Below are positions 1 through 7,379 of a DNA stretch of 26,553 bases, in pieces. Positions within the stretch are counted from its first letter, which is position 1. Each line of letters begins with the position of its first letter. The notes beneath the pieces are model-generated. The model made no database searches and had not been told where the DNA came from. It worked only from the letters and a program-made list of their open reading frames with translations. A program made the translations under genes and the position numbers. The stretch lies in the NCBI GenBank assembly GCA_016190245.1, contig JACPQY010000003.1:1-26553 (forward strand), in the 5' to 3' direction. Origin of the DNA: Nitrospirota bacterium (GTDB lineage Bacteria > JACPQY01).

Positions 1-12
1 GTCAACATGGTA

Positions 13-171
13 CTAGGCTCTGTTTGAAAACCCTTCGCCGGCCACCGCAATCCATGTAGGGGAGGTTGCTTGCACCCTCCCTCCCCTCGGGCGGGTCCAA
101 GGACCCGCCCCTACGAAGAACCGTCCTGCCCATGGTCGATCCCCTTAAGGTCGTTTTCAAACAGAGCCTAG
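13..171. repeat. MITE-like element with 19-bp terminal inverted repeats
   Basis: The sequence ctaggctctgtttgaaaac at 13-31 recurs as its exact reverse complement at 153-171, bounding a 159-bp element with no coding capacity. Inside lie two further small hairpins (56-114). Perfect terminal inverted repeats around a short non-coding core are typical of MITEs or remnants of insertion sequences. I do not recognise the family and see no clear target duplication. The right terminal repeat overlaps the end of the minus-strand gene at 168-938 and provides its TAG stop. Confidence 0.7.
56..114. repeat. Nested palindromes inside the inverted-repeat element
   Basis: The ends gtagggg (56-62) and cccctac (108-114) are inverted repeats. 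Between them are an imperfect hairpin at about 62-79 and a strong one at 91-108, formed by gcgggtcc and ggacccgc around a 2-nt centre. GTAGGGG...CCCCTAC repeats of this style occur as interspersed REP-like units in GC-rich bacteria. It could fold as RNA or as a cruciform; no function is evident. Confidence 0.6.
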
Positions 172-938
172 CCGCGTTCGAGGGCGCGCCGGGTAAACTC
201 GGAGTCGTCCAGCGGGATATCGACCTGAAGATCCTGGAGAAGCATGCGTGTGCTGTGTTCCTTGTCCAGGGTCTCCATCAGCGTATCCGTGATGATCGTG
301 TGCGCGCCGCGTTTCTCGAAGGCGCGTACGGTCAGGCGCTTGATAGGCTTGGGGGAGCGCGAATAGAAAAGGACCTGCACGGGGATGAAATTGTCCTTGC
401 GGACCCATGCCTCGATACGATCGTACGGCTCGTCCGCCCCTTCAACGGCCGACTCGAGGACGTAGCAGTCCGTTCCCTCCAGGGCCTCGGTCCGCAGGAG
501 ACGCTGGGTGCCTTCGTCGAAGTAGTCCAGTTGGATGTCCGAGTAGGAGAAATCGCTGCCCACGAAACTGCGGTTCGTCTCGGCGCCGGCGATCCGCCGC
601 GTGCGCTTGAGTTCGGGTAGGTACATCTGGATCACGGCGTCCTTCCCCGTTTCCTTCGTAATCAGGAAGGCGGTTCCCTTGACCTCGGGCGGCTCCACGA
701 AGCGGATCACGGCGTCACCGGCATCGCCCGTGCCGCGGCGCTTGAGATCGAACACGCGCAGCCGTTCCCCGCCGCGCTTGTCCCGGAGGACCATGCGCAC
801 CTTGGCGGCCATCCGGGCCGGGAATTCGTGCTCGCGGACACGGCGGACGATCTCCTCGACCGGGAGGTTCTCGGCCACGGCGGGAAGGGGCCCCCAGAGA
901 AGGAAGAGGGCAACCCAGACGGAGCGGGGTATTCTCAT
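168..938 (-). CDS. LolA-like outer membrane lipoprotein-sorting protein
   Basis: A 256-aa protein with a clear signal peptide (Met-Arg-Ile-Pro-Arg, hydrophobic core, cleavage expected after PAVA at about residue 22). The body has the half-open beta-barrel pattern of the 'outer membrane lipoprotein-sorting protein' family: KRRGTGDAGDAVIRF, a FLITKE stretch, MYLPELKRTRRI, an SFVGSDFSYSDI motif, and a C-terminal DSEFTRRAL. It is predicted to be periplasmic and to bind hydrophobic ligands such as lipoprotein acyl chains. Such genes often neighbour RND/MMPL exporters, but the neighbourhood downstream lies outside the window. The ATG is preceded by AGGGGA at a good distance. Its TAG stop is the first three bases of the right terminal repeat of the 13-171 element, so the native C-terminus may have been altered by a few residues. 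Family assignment is good; the ligand is unknown. Confidence 0.85.
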   Translation of the reverse strand: MRIPRSVWVALFLLWGPLPAVAENLPVEEIVRRVREHEFPARMAAKVRMVLRDKRGGERLRVFDLKRRGTGDAGDAVIRFVEPPEVKGTAFLITKETGKDAVIQMYLPELKRTRRIAGAETNRSFVGSDFSYSDIQLDYFDEGTQRLLRTEALEGTDCYVLESAVEGADEPYDRIEAWVRKDNFIPVQVLFYSRSPKPIKRLTVRAFEKRGAHTIITDTLMETLDKEHSTRMLLQDLQVDIPLDDSEFTRRALERG

Positions 939-1019
939 GTTCCCCTGCCTATCACAGAACCGGTCACGCGCTCAAACGACTCGTGGGGCTCGAGGTAGCG
1001 TTTCCATCGGGGCTTGTTC

Positions 1020-1025
1020 TACACT
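1020..1025 (+). promoter_or_regulatory. -10 box of the PTPS-like gene
   Basis: TACACT lies 6 nt before the GTG at 1032, the same -10 hexamer and spacing style as at rplM. No good -35 is visible at 16-18 bp. If used, the transcript would start at or next to the start codon. Confidence 0.4.
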
Positions 1026-1031
1026 ACCGGC

Positions 1032-1520
1032 GTGGAAAGGGTTGGCGTTCGCATCCAGAAAGAGCACGCAAAGTTCAGCGCCGGGCATTTCCTCGTTTTC
1101 GCGGACGGGACCTCCGAGCCGCTTCACGGCCATGACTACCGTTTGGCGGTGGAGGTGGAGGGTCGCCTCGATCGGCAGGGCCTGCTGATCGACTTCGGCA
1201 AGCTGAAAGAGGCGATGGAGCAGATCTGCCGCGAGCTCGACCTGCGGACGTTGCTCCCCACGCGCAATCGGTTCCTCAAGGTGGCGTCGGGGCCTGATAC
1301 CGTCACCGCAAGGGTCGGAACGAAGCGCTACGAGCTGCCGAGGGAGGACACCGTCCTGCTGCCGATCGCCAACACCAGTTGCGAACTGCTGGCGCGGCAT
1401 GTGTGTGAGACTCTTGGCCGGAGTCTGGGGCGGGCTTCCGGAGGCCGTGGTCTTCGCCGGATCCGGATCACTCTCGAGGAGGCGCCGGGCGAGCTGGCTA
1501 TCTGCGAGCGGACGCTATGA
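1032..1520 (+). CDS. 6-pyruvoyl-tetrahydropterin synthase family protein (PTPS-III-like motif)
   Basis: 162 aa if started at GTG 1032; a TTG at 1014 would add six residues but overlaps the presumed -10 box. The N-terminal HAKFSAGHF and LHGHDY motifs supply the family's three zinc-binding histidines (H19, H32, H34), and CELLARHV matches the conserved C-terminal glutamate region. QueD and true PTPS have a catalytic Cys four residues before HGH. Here that position is Ser28 and is followed by Glu29, giving an ExxHGH motif. That motif is described for PTPS-III enzymes, which can replace dihydroneopterin aldolase in folate synthesis. The usual Asp-His pair reads LDL rather than LDH, and there is an insertion around residues 83-108. 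Queuosine versus folate versus another pterin role cannot be settled from sequence. The next gene overlaps by ATGA. Confidence 0.8.
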   Translation: MERVGVRIQKEHAKFSAGHFLVFADGTSEPLHGHDYRLAVEVEGRLDRQGLLIDFGKLKEAMEQICRELDLRTLLPTRNRFLKVASGPDTVTARVGTKRYELPREDTVLLPIANTSCELLARHVCETLGRSLGRASGGRGLRRIRITLEEAPGELAICERTL

Positions 1521-1735
1521 GCGCGGGGGAGTCGCTCCCGAAGGAGGTGGCTCGTCGCGTGGAGGCGCTTGCCGCCGAGGGTCTGGAGGTGCCGGCGGAG
1601 CGATGGGTGGCGGTGGACGCCATCGCAAATGCGGTGTTGTCGGCCCTGGAGAAGAACTTGAAGGGATTCGACCCTGCGAGCATCCGGCGCGACCAGGTGC
1701 TCATGATCCCGGCGGCCTCGGGCGAAGAAGGTTGA
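1517..1735 (+). CDS. Small hypothetical protein coupled to the PTPS-like gene
   Basis: A 72-aa protein starting at the ATG of an ATGA overlap with the upstream pterin gene's stop, the classic arrangement for translational coupling. It is acidic and mostly helical in appearance (KEVARRVEALAAEGLEVPAERW, then AIANAVLSALEKNLKGF), with no signal peptide, TM segment or cysteine. I do not recognise a family. The overlap and sensible codon use argue that it is real and co-expressed with the pterin enzyme. Confidence 0.55.
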   Translation: MSAGESLPKEVARRVEALAAEGLEVPAERWVAVDAIANAVLSALEKNLKGFDPASIRRDQVLMIPAASGEEG

Positions 1736-1784
1736 TCTTACTCGAGTCGGCGCGCGGCGGGCGCTCGGGGACGGGCAGTCCGGC

Positions 1785-3398
1785 GTGAATACCAACACGG
1801 GCTCACCGTCCCTTGGCGCTCCACCACGCCGGGACTGGCCTCTCTCCTTGGTGATCAGCGCGGGACCGGCCCTACCCGTCGTGCTTGCCCTCGGGCATCT
1901 GCTTGGCCTGTGGGGCCTTCTGCTGTCGCTCGCCGTTGTGGCCGCCTTTTCTGTGATACTGACCCGGCCCTGGCCACGGTCGAGAGCGCTGGAGGCGCTG
2001 AGCCTGGGCTACGGGTTGGCGCAGGCCGTTCTCTGGTTCGGCGTGGCGGACGCCTTCCTGCGGCCGATGGACCCGACGGGTTTCGCCCTCTGGTTGGGCA
2101 TGTCCCTGGCCTACGTGCCCTTCGCGATGGTGGGAGGGCGGGCTTGGACATTGTATGTGGCTCTGTTCGCCCTGTTCTTGGGCTGGATCGGCTCTCGCAT
2201 GGGCAAGCCTGTGGCCTACGGTGCGCTGGCGCTTGGTCTGGCCTGGGCGTGGCGTCGGCGGTGTCACTCCCCGGAGATCCTGCGGGCTTGGCCCCGCACT
2301 CTGCTCCACGCGCCGGTCCTCGCACTCCCGCTGGCTGGATTCGTGCTGGTGTTGCGCTTTGCCGAACGCGGTGACCTGGCGGAGAGGGTCTTGGCACAGC
2401 AGCAGGTGAAAGCCCTCTGGACGATTGGGAGCGAGAGTTGGCCGGCGACGCTGAGCCCTCAGGTGCGCTTTGTGATGGATCTCTGCGTGGCGGACGCGCT
2501 TCTTGTCGGAGCAGCCGGAAACGACCACGCAGCCTCCCTCGTGCGGTGGGACCGGAGGACCGGTGGGACGAGCGTCGGCCGCGCCATCCGGCGGAGTTCG
2601 AACATGGCGGCGGTGGACTGCGAGCGAGGCCGATTCTTCGTGGGCAGCGAGTCCACGCACGAGATCGTTGAGTACGCGCTCGATCGCGTAACGTCCACCG
2701 GTCAGGTGTGGAACATCCCGGGAAGCGAGCCGCGATTTCTGGCGCTGTTCGGGAAGGGGCGCTACCTCGCGGTGGTGGATGACGGAACATTCCGGCATCA
2801 TCTTGTGGACACCTTCACCGGCTCGGTTCATCACCTCCCGGAGCTCCATCCCTCCAAGTGCGTCTTCGAGCGGAAGGGCGAACTCTGGGTGACGTGGGGC
2901 AGCCCGTCACGGCAGGGCGTCGGCTTCGACATCGTGAGTGTCGAAACGGGAAGCCCCGTGCTGAGGCAAAGCGGCCTGCTGTTCGGAGGCGCGGGCGCGA
3001 CCGGCCCGGGCCGCATGCCGGCGGACGACCTGTGCACCTTTGACAGGGTCGGAGACCAACTGTTTTTCTCGGATCTCTTCTACGGCCGCATCACACGGTT
3101 ACGGCTTACCCCCACGCCGGGCTTCGACCAACTGGATCTGGAACGGGGTGTGCGGTTCGTCGCGGTCGAGCCTTCCCGTCGGCTCCTGGCTGTGGCCAAC
3201 TACGTCACGGGGAGCGTGGTCTTTCTCGGGGCGGACGATCTGTCCCGGCGGGGCGAGGTTTTCCTGGGGCCCCGAGTCCGTTGGCTCGACTTCTCCGCGG
3301 ACGGGCGAAGTATGTACACGGCGTCGAGCACGGGGATCTTTGAGGTCGATCTTGGGCCGTATCTTCCAGAATCGGACCGGGCAGGAGGAACCCCGTAG
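1785..3398 (+). CDS. Multi-TM protein fused to a C-terminal beta-propeller
   Basis: 537 aa from a GTG with only a weak upstream Shine-Dalgarno. Residues about 20-195 hold five or six hydrophobic segments (for example LSLVISAGPALPVVLALGHL, FALWLGMSLAYVPFAMVGG, and LLHAPVLALPLAGFVLVLRF near 175-194). Residues about 210-530 form repeated beta-rich blades of YVTN/NHL-propeller type, such as RFFVGSESTHEIVEYAL, RLLAVANYVTGSVVFL and SMYTASSTGIFEVDLGPYL. The propeller is probably exported, with the TM part as anchor. The gene converges with 3471-5141, whose product has the same two-part layout and a similar final blade, so the two look like diverged paralogues. Function unknown. Confidence 0.75.
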   Translation: MNTNTGSPSLGAPPRRDWPLSLVISAGPALPVVLALGHLLGLWGLLLSLAVVAAFSVILTRPWPRSRALEALSLGYGLAQAVLWFGVADAFLRPMDPTGFALWLGMSLAYVPFAMVGGRAWTLYVALFALFLGWIGSRMGKPVAYGALALGLAWAWRRRCHSPEILRAWPRTLLHAPVLALPLAGFVLVLRFAERGDLAERVLAQQQVKALWTIGSESWPATLSPQVRFVMDLCVADALLVGAAGNDHAASLVRWDRRTGGTSVGRAIRRSSNMAAVDCERGRFFVGSESTHEIVEYALDRVTSTGQVWNIPGSEPRFLALFGKGRYLAVVDDGTFRHHLVDTFTGSVHHLPELHPSKCVFERKGELWVTWGSPSRQGVGFDIVSVETGSPVLRQSGLLFGGAGATGPGRMPADDLCTFDRVGDQLFFSDLFYGRITRLRLTPTPGFDQLDLERGVRFVAVEPSRRLLAVANYVTGSVVFLGADDLSRRGEVFLGPRVRWLDFSADGRSMYTASSTGIFEVDLGPYLPESDRAGGTP

Positions 3399-3470
3399 TA
3401 ACGGATCTTGAACCGTCCGGAACGCAGGAGATCGCCCAACCCGAACGGACATCTGTGAGAATGTGTCCCA

Positions 3471-5141
3471 CTATGGCTCAGCGCCGGCCAGCCAGCGATG
3501 GGGTTCGATACGCAGGATGCCTCGATTCGTTCCCAGGTAGAGACGGTCATCACCTGGGGAGAAGACGACGCATCGGATTCGCCGCCCGATCGGTGTGCGC
3601 CGCACCGCAAGCCCGTCGTCGTGGCGGATCGCCCAGATTTCGCCGGTGAGCTCTCCGGCCGCGTAGACCAAACGCCGCCGAGGATCGACCGCGGGTCGCA
3701 CGGATCCGAGCGGAGCCTGCAGCACGCGACGCACGCTCAGCGGTGTCTCGTCCACCTCGTAGATACGACCCCCGAACACCGAGGCCGCGAGGAGTCGCCC
3801 CGCCTCCGATGGGGCAAGCCCACGCACGGGCTCGGGAAAGACCAGTGTGTCCGTGATGGCCAGAGGGTCCATCGCAATCCTGAAAATCAGGGAGCTGTCC
3901 CCGATGCCCACAGGGCCGAGCAGGCCGAACAACCCTCCGGCAGAGAGGGCCAGCGAGTGGGAAGCACCCCTGAAACGAGTGAGCCCCAATTTCCGAAAGT
4001 CGAGCGACGCAACGGGTCCGGAGTGAACGGGTGAGAAGAGCGCGAGCCCGGGGGTTTCCCGATATGCGACGACGACATCGCCGCTATCCATCCTCCGCCA
4101 GTCTTGTGGCGTCACGAGCGGCATGCGCGAGATGTCCCACCGCATGAGCGTGTGGAGGGGATCCTTGCGAACAAAGAGGAGATAGCTACCGTCGAGATCG
4201 AGTGCAAGGAGCGGATCCTGAGGACCGCCCACGTCGAGCGCTCCCGGACGACCCGTGAGATGGAGGACATCAGGCGTTCTGCCGCCCAGATCGATTCGGG
4301 CCACTGCGGTACCGGCCGCGTCGGCGTAGAAGATCCGGCCGCGTGTGGCATCCACGGCCAGGTCTGCGACCCCCGGGGCCGGCAGGGTGCTTCCGTCCGC
4401 GGAGGTGGGCAGGATCTCTTCGAACCCGTCGGGCCAGTCGGGCTGTCCGAACGAGAACAGCGGGAGTGACCCGCCGACCTGGCGGAGTGCGACGGTTGCG
4501 ACGAGGCCGGCGACCCCGACTCGCGCCGCCCAGAGCGCACGACCACGGCGCAAGAGCTCGATGCAGAGGAGCGGAGGGGCCGCCAGCACGGCCAGAGACG
4601 CCATCAAGTCGTTGCGGAACGTCGGCTCCAAGGCAAGCCACGCGTCATGCAGGAGCCAGATGAGAAGCACCGCCGCAGTCAGGACGCGACGCCCCAGCCC
4701 GATCCCTCCTATGAGTGCCATGGCCAGGACACCGAATGCCAGGGCATCGAGAGGTGAAGCCTGCGCCAGGAGCGCCAGACGACGGGGAGTGAGGTGCCAT
4801 TCGAGAGGGAGCCAGGCGGCGGCACAACCCTCGCCCGGGGTACCCAGAGCGAACAGCAGCAGCAGAGCGACCAGCCCTCCGGGGAAGAGCACGTGTTCCG
4901 GGATCCGCTCCCTTTCACTGAGTTTCCCTCGTGTCACAGAGTAGACGCAGAGCGCGAGAAGACCCCCGCCACCGACGGCGACTCGCAGGGCGCCGCCCGG
5001 AAGATCGGTCGCCCCATCGCGGATGAGAAGCACTCCCTCCACCAGCACGTAGAGGAAGACGGTGTAAAGGAGGGCGTCGACTGCGAAACGGGCGAGGCGG
5101 GCAAGGCCTGGCGGTGGGGAGATCGGAGGCACGAGCGACAT
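3471..5141 (-). CDS. Multi-TM protein fused to a C-terminal beta-propeller (paralogue of the convergent gene)
   Basis: 556 aa. Residues about 15-220 contain roughly seven hydrophobic segments (for example ALLYTVFLYVLVEGVLLI and VLTAAVLLIWLLHDAWLAL). Residues about 240-550 are propeller blades such as ATRGRIFYADAAGTAVARIDL, RLLAASVFGGRIYEVDE, RLVYAAGELTGEIWAI and DRLYLGTNRGILRIEPHRWL. The last blade aligns with the end of the convergent neighbour (IRCVVFSPGDDRLYL against VRWLDFSADGRSMYT). A membrane-anchored extracytoplasmic propeller is the best description; the ligand is unknown. It is divergent from rplM across a 95-bp gap that holds the rplM promoter. No terminator is evident in the 72 bp between the two convergent genes. 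Confidence 0.75.
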   Translation of the reverse strand: MSLVPPISPPPGLARLARFAVDALLYTVFLYVLVEGVLLIRDGATDLPGGALRVAVGGGGLLALCVYSVTRGKLSERERIPEHVLFPGGLVALLLLFALGTPGEGCAAAWLPLEWHLTPRRLALLAQASPLDALAFGVLAMALIGGIGLGRRVLTAAVLLIWLLHDAWLALEPTFRNDLMASLAVLAAPPLLCIELLRRGRALWAARVGVAGLVATVALRQVGGSLPLFSFGQPDWPDGFEEILPTSADGSTLPAPGVADLAVDATRGRIFYADAAGTAVARIDLGGRTPDVLHLTGRPGALDVGGPQDPLLALDLDGSYLLFVRKDPLHTLMRWDISRMPLVTPQDWRRMDSGDVVVAYRETPGLALFSPVHSGPVASLDFRKLGLTRFRGASHSLALSAGGLFGLLGPVGIGDSSLIFRIAMDPLAITDTLVFPEPVRGLAPSEAGRLLAASVFGGRIYEVDETPLSVRRVLQAPLGSVRPAVDPRRRLVYAAGELTGEIWAIRHDDGLAVRRTPIGRRIRCVVFSPGDDRLYLGTNRGILRIEPHRWLAGAEP

Positions 5142-5198
5142 GCTACCGCAGCAGCCGGGGTGATGAAACTTGCGTGAAGGCTGTGGCGAAAGTCGGCA

Positions 5199-5227
5199 TT
5201 GACTTTTGGTGAGCCGTTCCCTACACT
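5199..5227 (+). promoter_or_regulatory. Sigma70-type promoter of rplM-rpsI
   Basis: TTGACT (5199-5204), 17-bp spacer, TACACT (5222-5227). The rplM ATG begins 10 nt after the -10, so the transcript should have almost no leader. Confidence 0.75.
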
Positions 5228-5236
5228 TGCGCCCTC

Positions 5237-5641
5237 ATGGACAGCTCCCAGAAGTGGTATCTCGTCAATGCCGAGGGCCAGATCGTGGGCCGGCTGGCGA
5301 CCCGCATCGCCACGCTGCTTCGGGGAAAGCACAAACCGGAGTTCGCCCCGCATCTGGATATCGGCGATCACGTGGTTGTGGTGAACGCCGAGAAGGTGCG
5401 GTTCACGGGCGACAAATGGGACACCAAGATCTACCACCGCCATACGGGCTACCCCGGCGGCCTGAGGAGCGACGATGCCGCCAAGGTCCGGCGTGAGCAT
5501 CCGGAGAGGCTTCTTCTGATGGCGGTGAGCGGCATGCTTCCCAAGAACAAGCTTCGCAAGAGGATGCTGGGTCGCTTGAAGGTCTATGCGGGGCCGTCGC
5601 ATCCCCACCGCGCCCAGGAACCCCAGTCCATCTCATGGTAG
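5237..5641 (+). CDS. rplM: 50S ribosomal protein L13
   Basis: 134 aa, slightly shorter than the usual 140-145. Characteristic L13 segments are [56 protein letters not shown] and [21 protein letters not shown]. It binds 23S rRNA early in large-subunit assembly. The start follows a strong promoter directly, with no room for a Shine-Dalgarno. The stop overlaps the start of rpsI by 7 nt (ATGGTAG), consistent with the near-universal rplM-rpsI operon. Confidence 0.98.
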   Translation: MDSSQKWYLVNAEGQIVGRLATRIATLLRGKHKPEFAPHLDIGDHVVVVNAEKVRFTGDKWDTKIYHRHTGYPGGLRSDDAAKVRREHPERLLLMAVSGMLPKNKLRKRMLGRLKVYAGPSHPHRAQEPQSISW

Positions 5642-6129
5642 ACGAACCCGAGGTCGAGTCGCCCGCCCCGGCGGAAGTTTCGGAGCCGCCCGCGGAGGTT
5701 GTGCAACCGCCCCCCACGTCGGCCCAGCCCGTTCGCTCTTCGGGGCTCCATCACGCGGTGGGGCGGCGCAAGACCGCCGTAGCTCGCGTGTTCCTGCGCC
5801 CCGGCAAGGGGGTCATTCGGGTCAACCGGAAGGACTTCGAGGCCTACTTCGGCACGCCGGGTGCCTACCGGGCCATCGTGGAGGCGCCGTTCCGCGTAAC
5901 GAGCACCGAGGGCCAGTTCGCCGTCTGGGCCAACGTGTCCGGCGGCGGCACGGCGGCACAAGCCCAGGCCATCCGTCACGGGATCTCGCGCGCCTTGGCT
6001 GAGATGAATGAGGACTACCATCTCCCGCTCAAGCGGGCCGGTCTCCTCACGCGTGATCCCCGCATGGTGGAGCGCAAGAAGTACGGCCGCAAGAAGGCGC
6101 GACGCGGCTTCCAGTGGACGAAGCGGTAG
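5635..6129 (+). CDS. rpsI: 30S ribosomal protein S9 with N-terminal Pro/Glu-rich extension
   Basis: 164 aa, against about 130 for typical S9. The S9 body begins near residue 40 ([19 protein letters not shown]) and has [20 protein letters not shown] and the conserved basic tail [18 protein letters not shown], whose final Lys-Arg reaches the P-site tRNA. Residues 1-38 are a low-complexity acidic and proline-rich extension ([20 protein letters not shown]...). This extension is not an artefact of start choice, because the ATG overlaps the rplM stop and no closer start codon is obvious. Co-transcribed with rplM. Confidence 0.97.
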   Translation: MVDEPEVESPAPAEVSEPPAEVVQPPPTSAQPVRSSGLHHAVGRRKTAVARVFLRPGKGVIRVNRKDFEAYFGTPGAYRAIVEAPFRVTSTEGQFAVWANVSGGGTAAQAQAIRHGISRALAEMNEDYHLPLKRAGLLTRDPRMVERKKYGRKKARRGFQWTKR

Positions 6130-6281
6130 GGCGACCGCCGCTCCTCGCGCGCCCGCCGCACGTTTTCCCCACCCCACCGTGATTGTCTGTGGCTTCGCCT
6201 AGGCAACGCCGTCTCAGGTCCGGGCCGAAGAGCCCCGGCAAGTCCGCTCCCTCCTCGGTCGGGGTACGGGGGGAGGGGCGG

Positions 6282-7298
6282 GTGCGGATCGCCATCCTCG
6301 GCGCCACCGGCTACACGGGCTACGAACTCCTCCGAATCCTCCTGCGCCACCCCGGAGCGGAAATCACCGTGGTCACGTCCGAGAGAGACGCCGGCAAGCC
6401 GGTGGGGGATATTCATCCGAGTCTGCGGGGGCGGACCGATCTCGTCCTTGAACGGTTGGATGTGGAGAGGCAGGCGGGTCGCGCCGACGTTTTTTTCCTC
6501 GCGCTTCCCAACGGGCAGGCGATGCGTCTGGCGCCGCCCCTCCTCGATCGCGGCCGGCGCGTCATCGACCTTAGTGCGGATTTCCGATTTCGCGATCTCG
6601 GTACCTATCGCGCGACCTACGGGCCTCACGATGCGCCCGAAGAGAACAAGACGGCCGTGTACGGGCTGTGCGAGCTGCGCCGCGAGGAGATCCGACGGGC
6701 CCATCTCGTCGCGAATCCAGGCTGCTACGCGACGTCGGTGATTCTCGCGTTGGTCCCCTTTGCGGAGGCCGGTGTCACAGGGGAGGGGGCCGCGTCCGTG
6801 TGTGCCGCGTCGGGCGTGTCAGGCGCGGGTCGGCGAGGTGACGACAAGCCGTTCGTGAGTGTGAACGAGGGTTTCCACGCCTACAACCCCACGGCGCACC
6901 GCCACCGACCCGAAATCGAACAGGAGGTCCGCGCGTTGGGAGGCCGACGCGCCGCGATCAGCTTTGTGCCGCACCTGCTCCCCGTCACGCGCGGCATCCT
7001 CTCGACCATTGTGTTCAAACCTTCGCGCGCGGTGACCGTGGAATCGCTTGCCGGGATCCTGGAGAAACGCTACGCGGGGGAGCCTTTCGTTCGCGTCCGC
7101 CGGATCGAGGCCGCGTCGCCCGACATCCTGGACGTGCAAGGCACGAACTTCTGCGACCTTTGTGTCCACTACGATGCCGCCGCGGGCCAAGTGATCGTGT
7201 TCTCGGCTCTCGACAACCTTATCAAGGGGGCGTCGGGTCAGGCCGTCCAGAACATGAACCTGATGTGTGGGCTCGAGGAGAGTTGGGGGCTGTTGTAG
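6282..7298 (+). CDS. argC: N-acetyl-gamma-glutamyl-phosphate reductase
   Basis: 338 aa from GTG 6282, the start that begins directly with the Rossmann motif MRIAILGATGYTGYELLRIL and has GGGAGG just upstream; the frame is open further 5' but encodes nothing family-like. NPGCYATS carries the catalytic cysteine (C148), and HAYNPTAHRHRPEI carries the catalytic histidine region. It catalyses the NADPH-dependent reduction of N-acetylglutamyl phosphate to the semialdehyde in arginine synthesis (cytoplasmic). Placement after rplM-rpsI is conserved in several Deltaproteobacteria-like lineages. There is a 152-bp gap after rpsI with no obvious terminator. Confidence 0.96.
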   Translation: MRIAILGATGYTGYELLRILLRHPGAEITVVTSERDAGKPVGDIHPSLRGRTDLVLERLDVERQAGRADVFFLALPNGQAMRLAPPLLDRGRRVIDLSADFRFRDLGTYRATYGPHDAPEENKTAVYGLCELRREEIRRAHLVANPGCYATSVILALVPFAEAGVTGEGAASVCAASGVSGAGRRGDDKPFVSVNEGFHAYNPTAHRHRPEIEQEVRALGGRRAAISFVPHLLPVTRGILSTIVFKPSRAVTVESLAGILEKRYAGEPFVRVRRIEAASPDILDVQGTNFCDLCVHYDAAAGQVIVFSALDNLIKGASGQAVQNMNLMCGLEESWGLL

Positions 7299-7343
7299 AG
7301 AGCATGCTGGTTCGGTGCTGCGCCCGGTCGCTTCCGAAATCCG

Positions 7344-7373
7344 TTGCGCGGGGCCCCGGTGGGCCCCTATAAT
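7344..7373 (+). promoter_or_regulatory. Sigma70-type promoter of the phosphofructokinase gene
   Basis: TTGCGC (7344-7349), 18-bp spacer, perfect TATAAT (7368-7373). The ATG is at 7380, exactly where transcription would be expected to begin, so the mRNA is probably leaderless. Confidence 0.75.
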
Positions 7374-7379
7374 CGCGGG

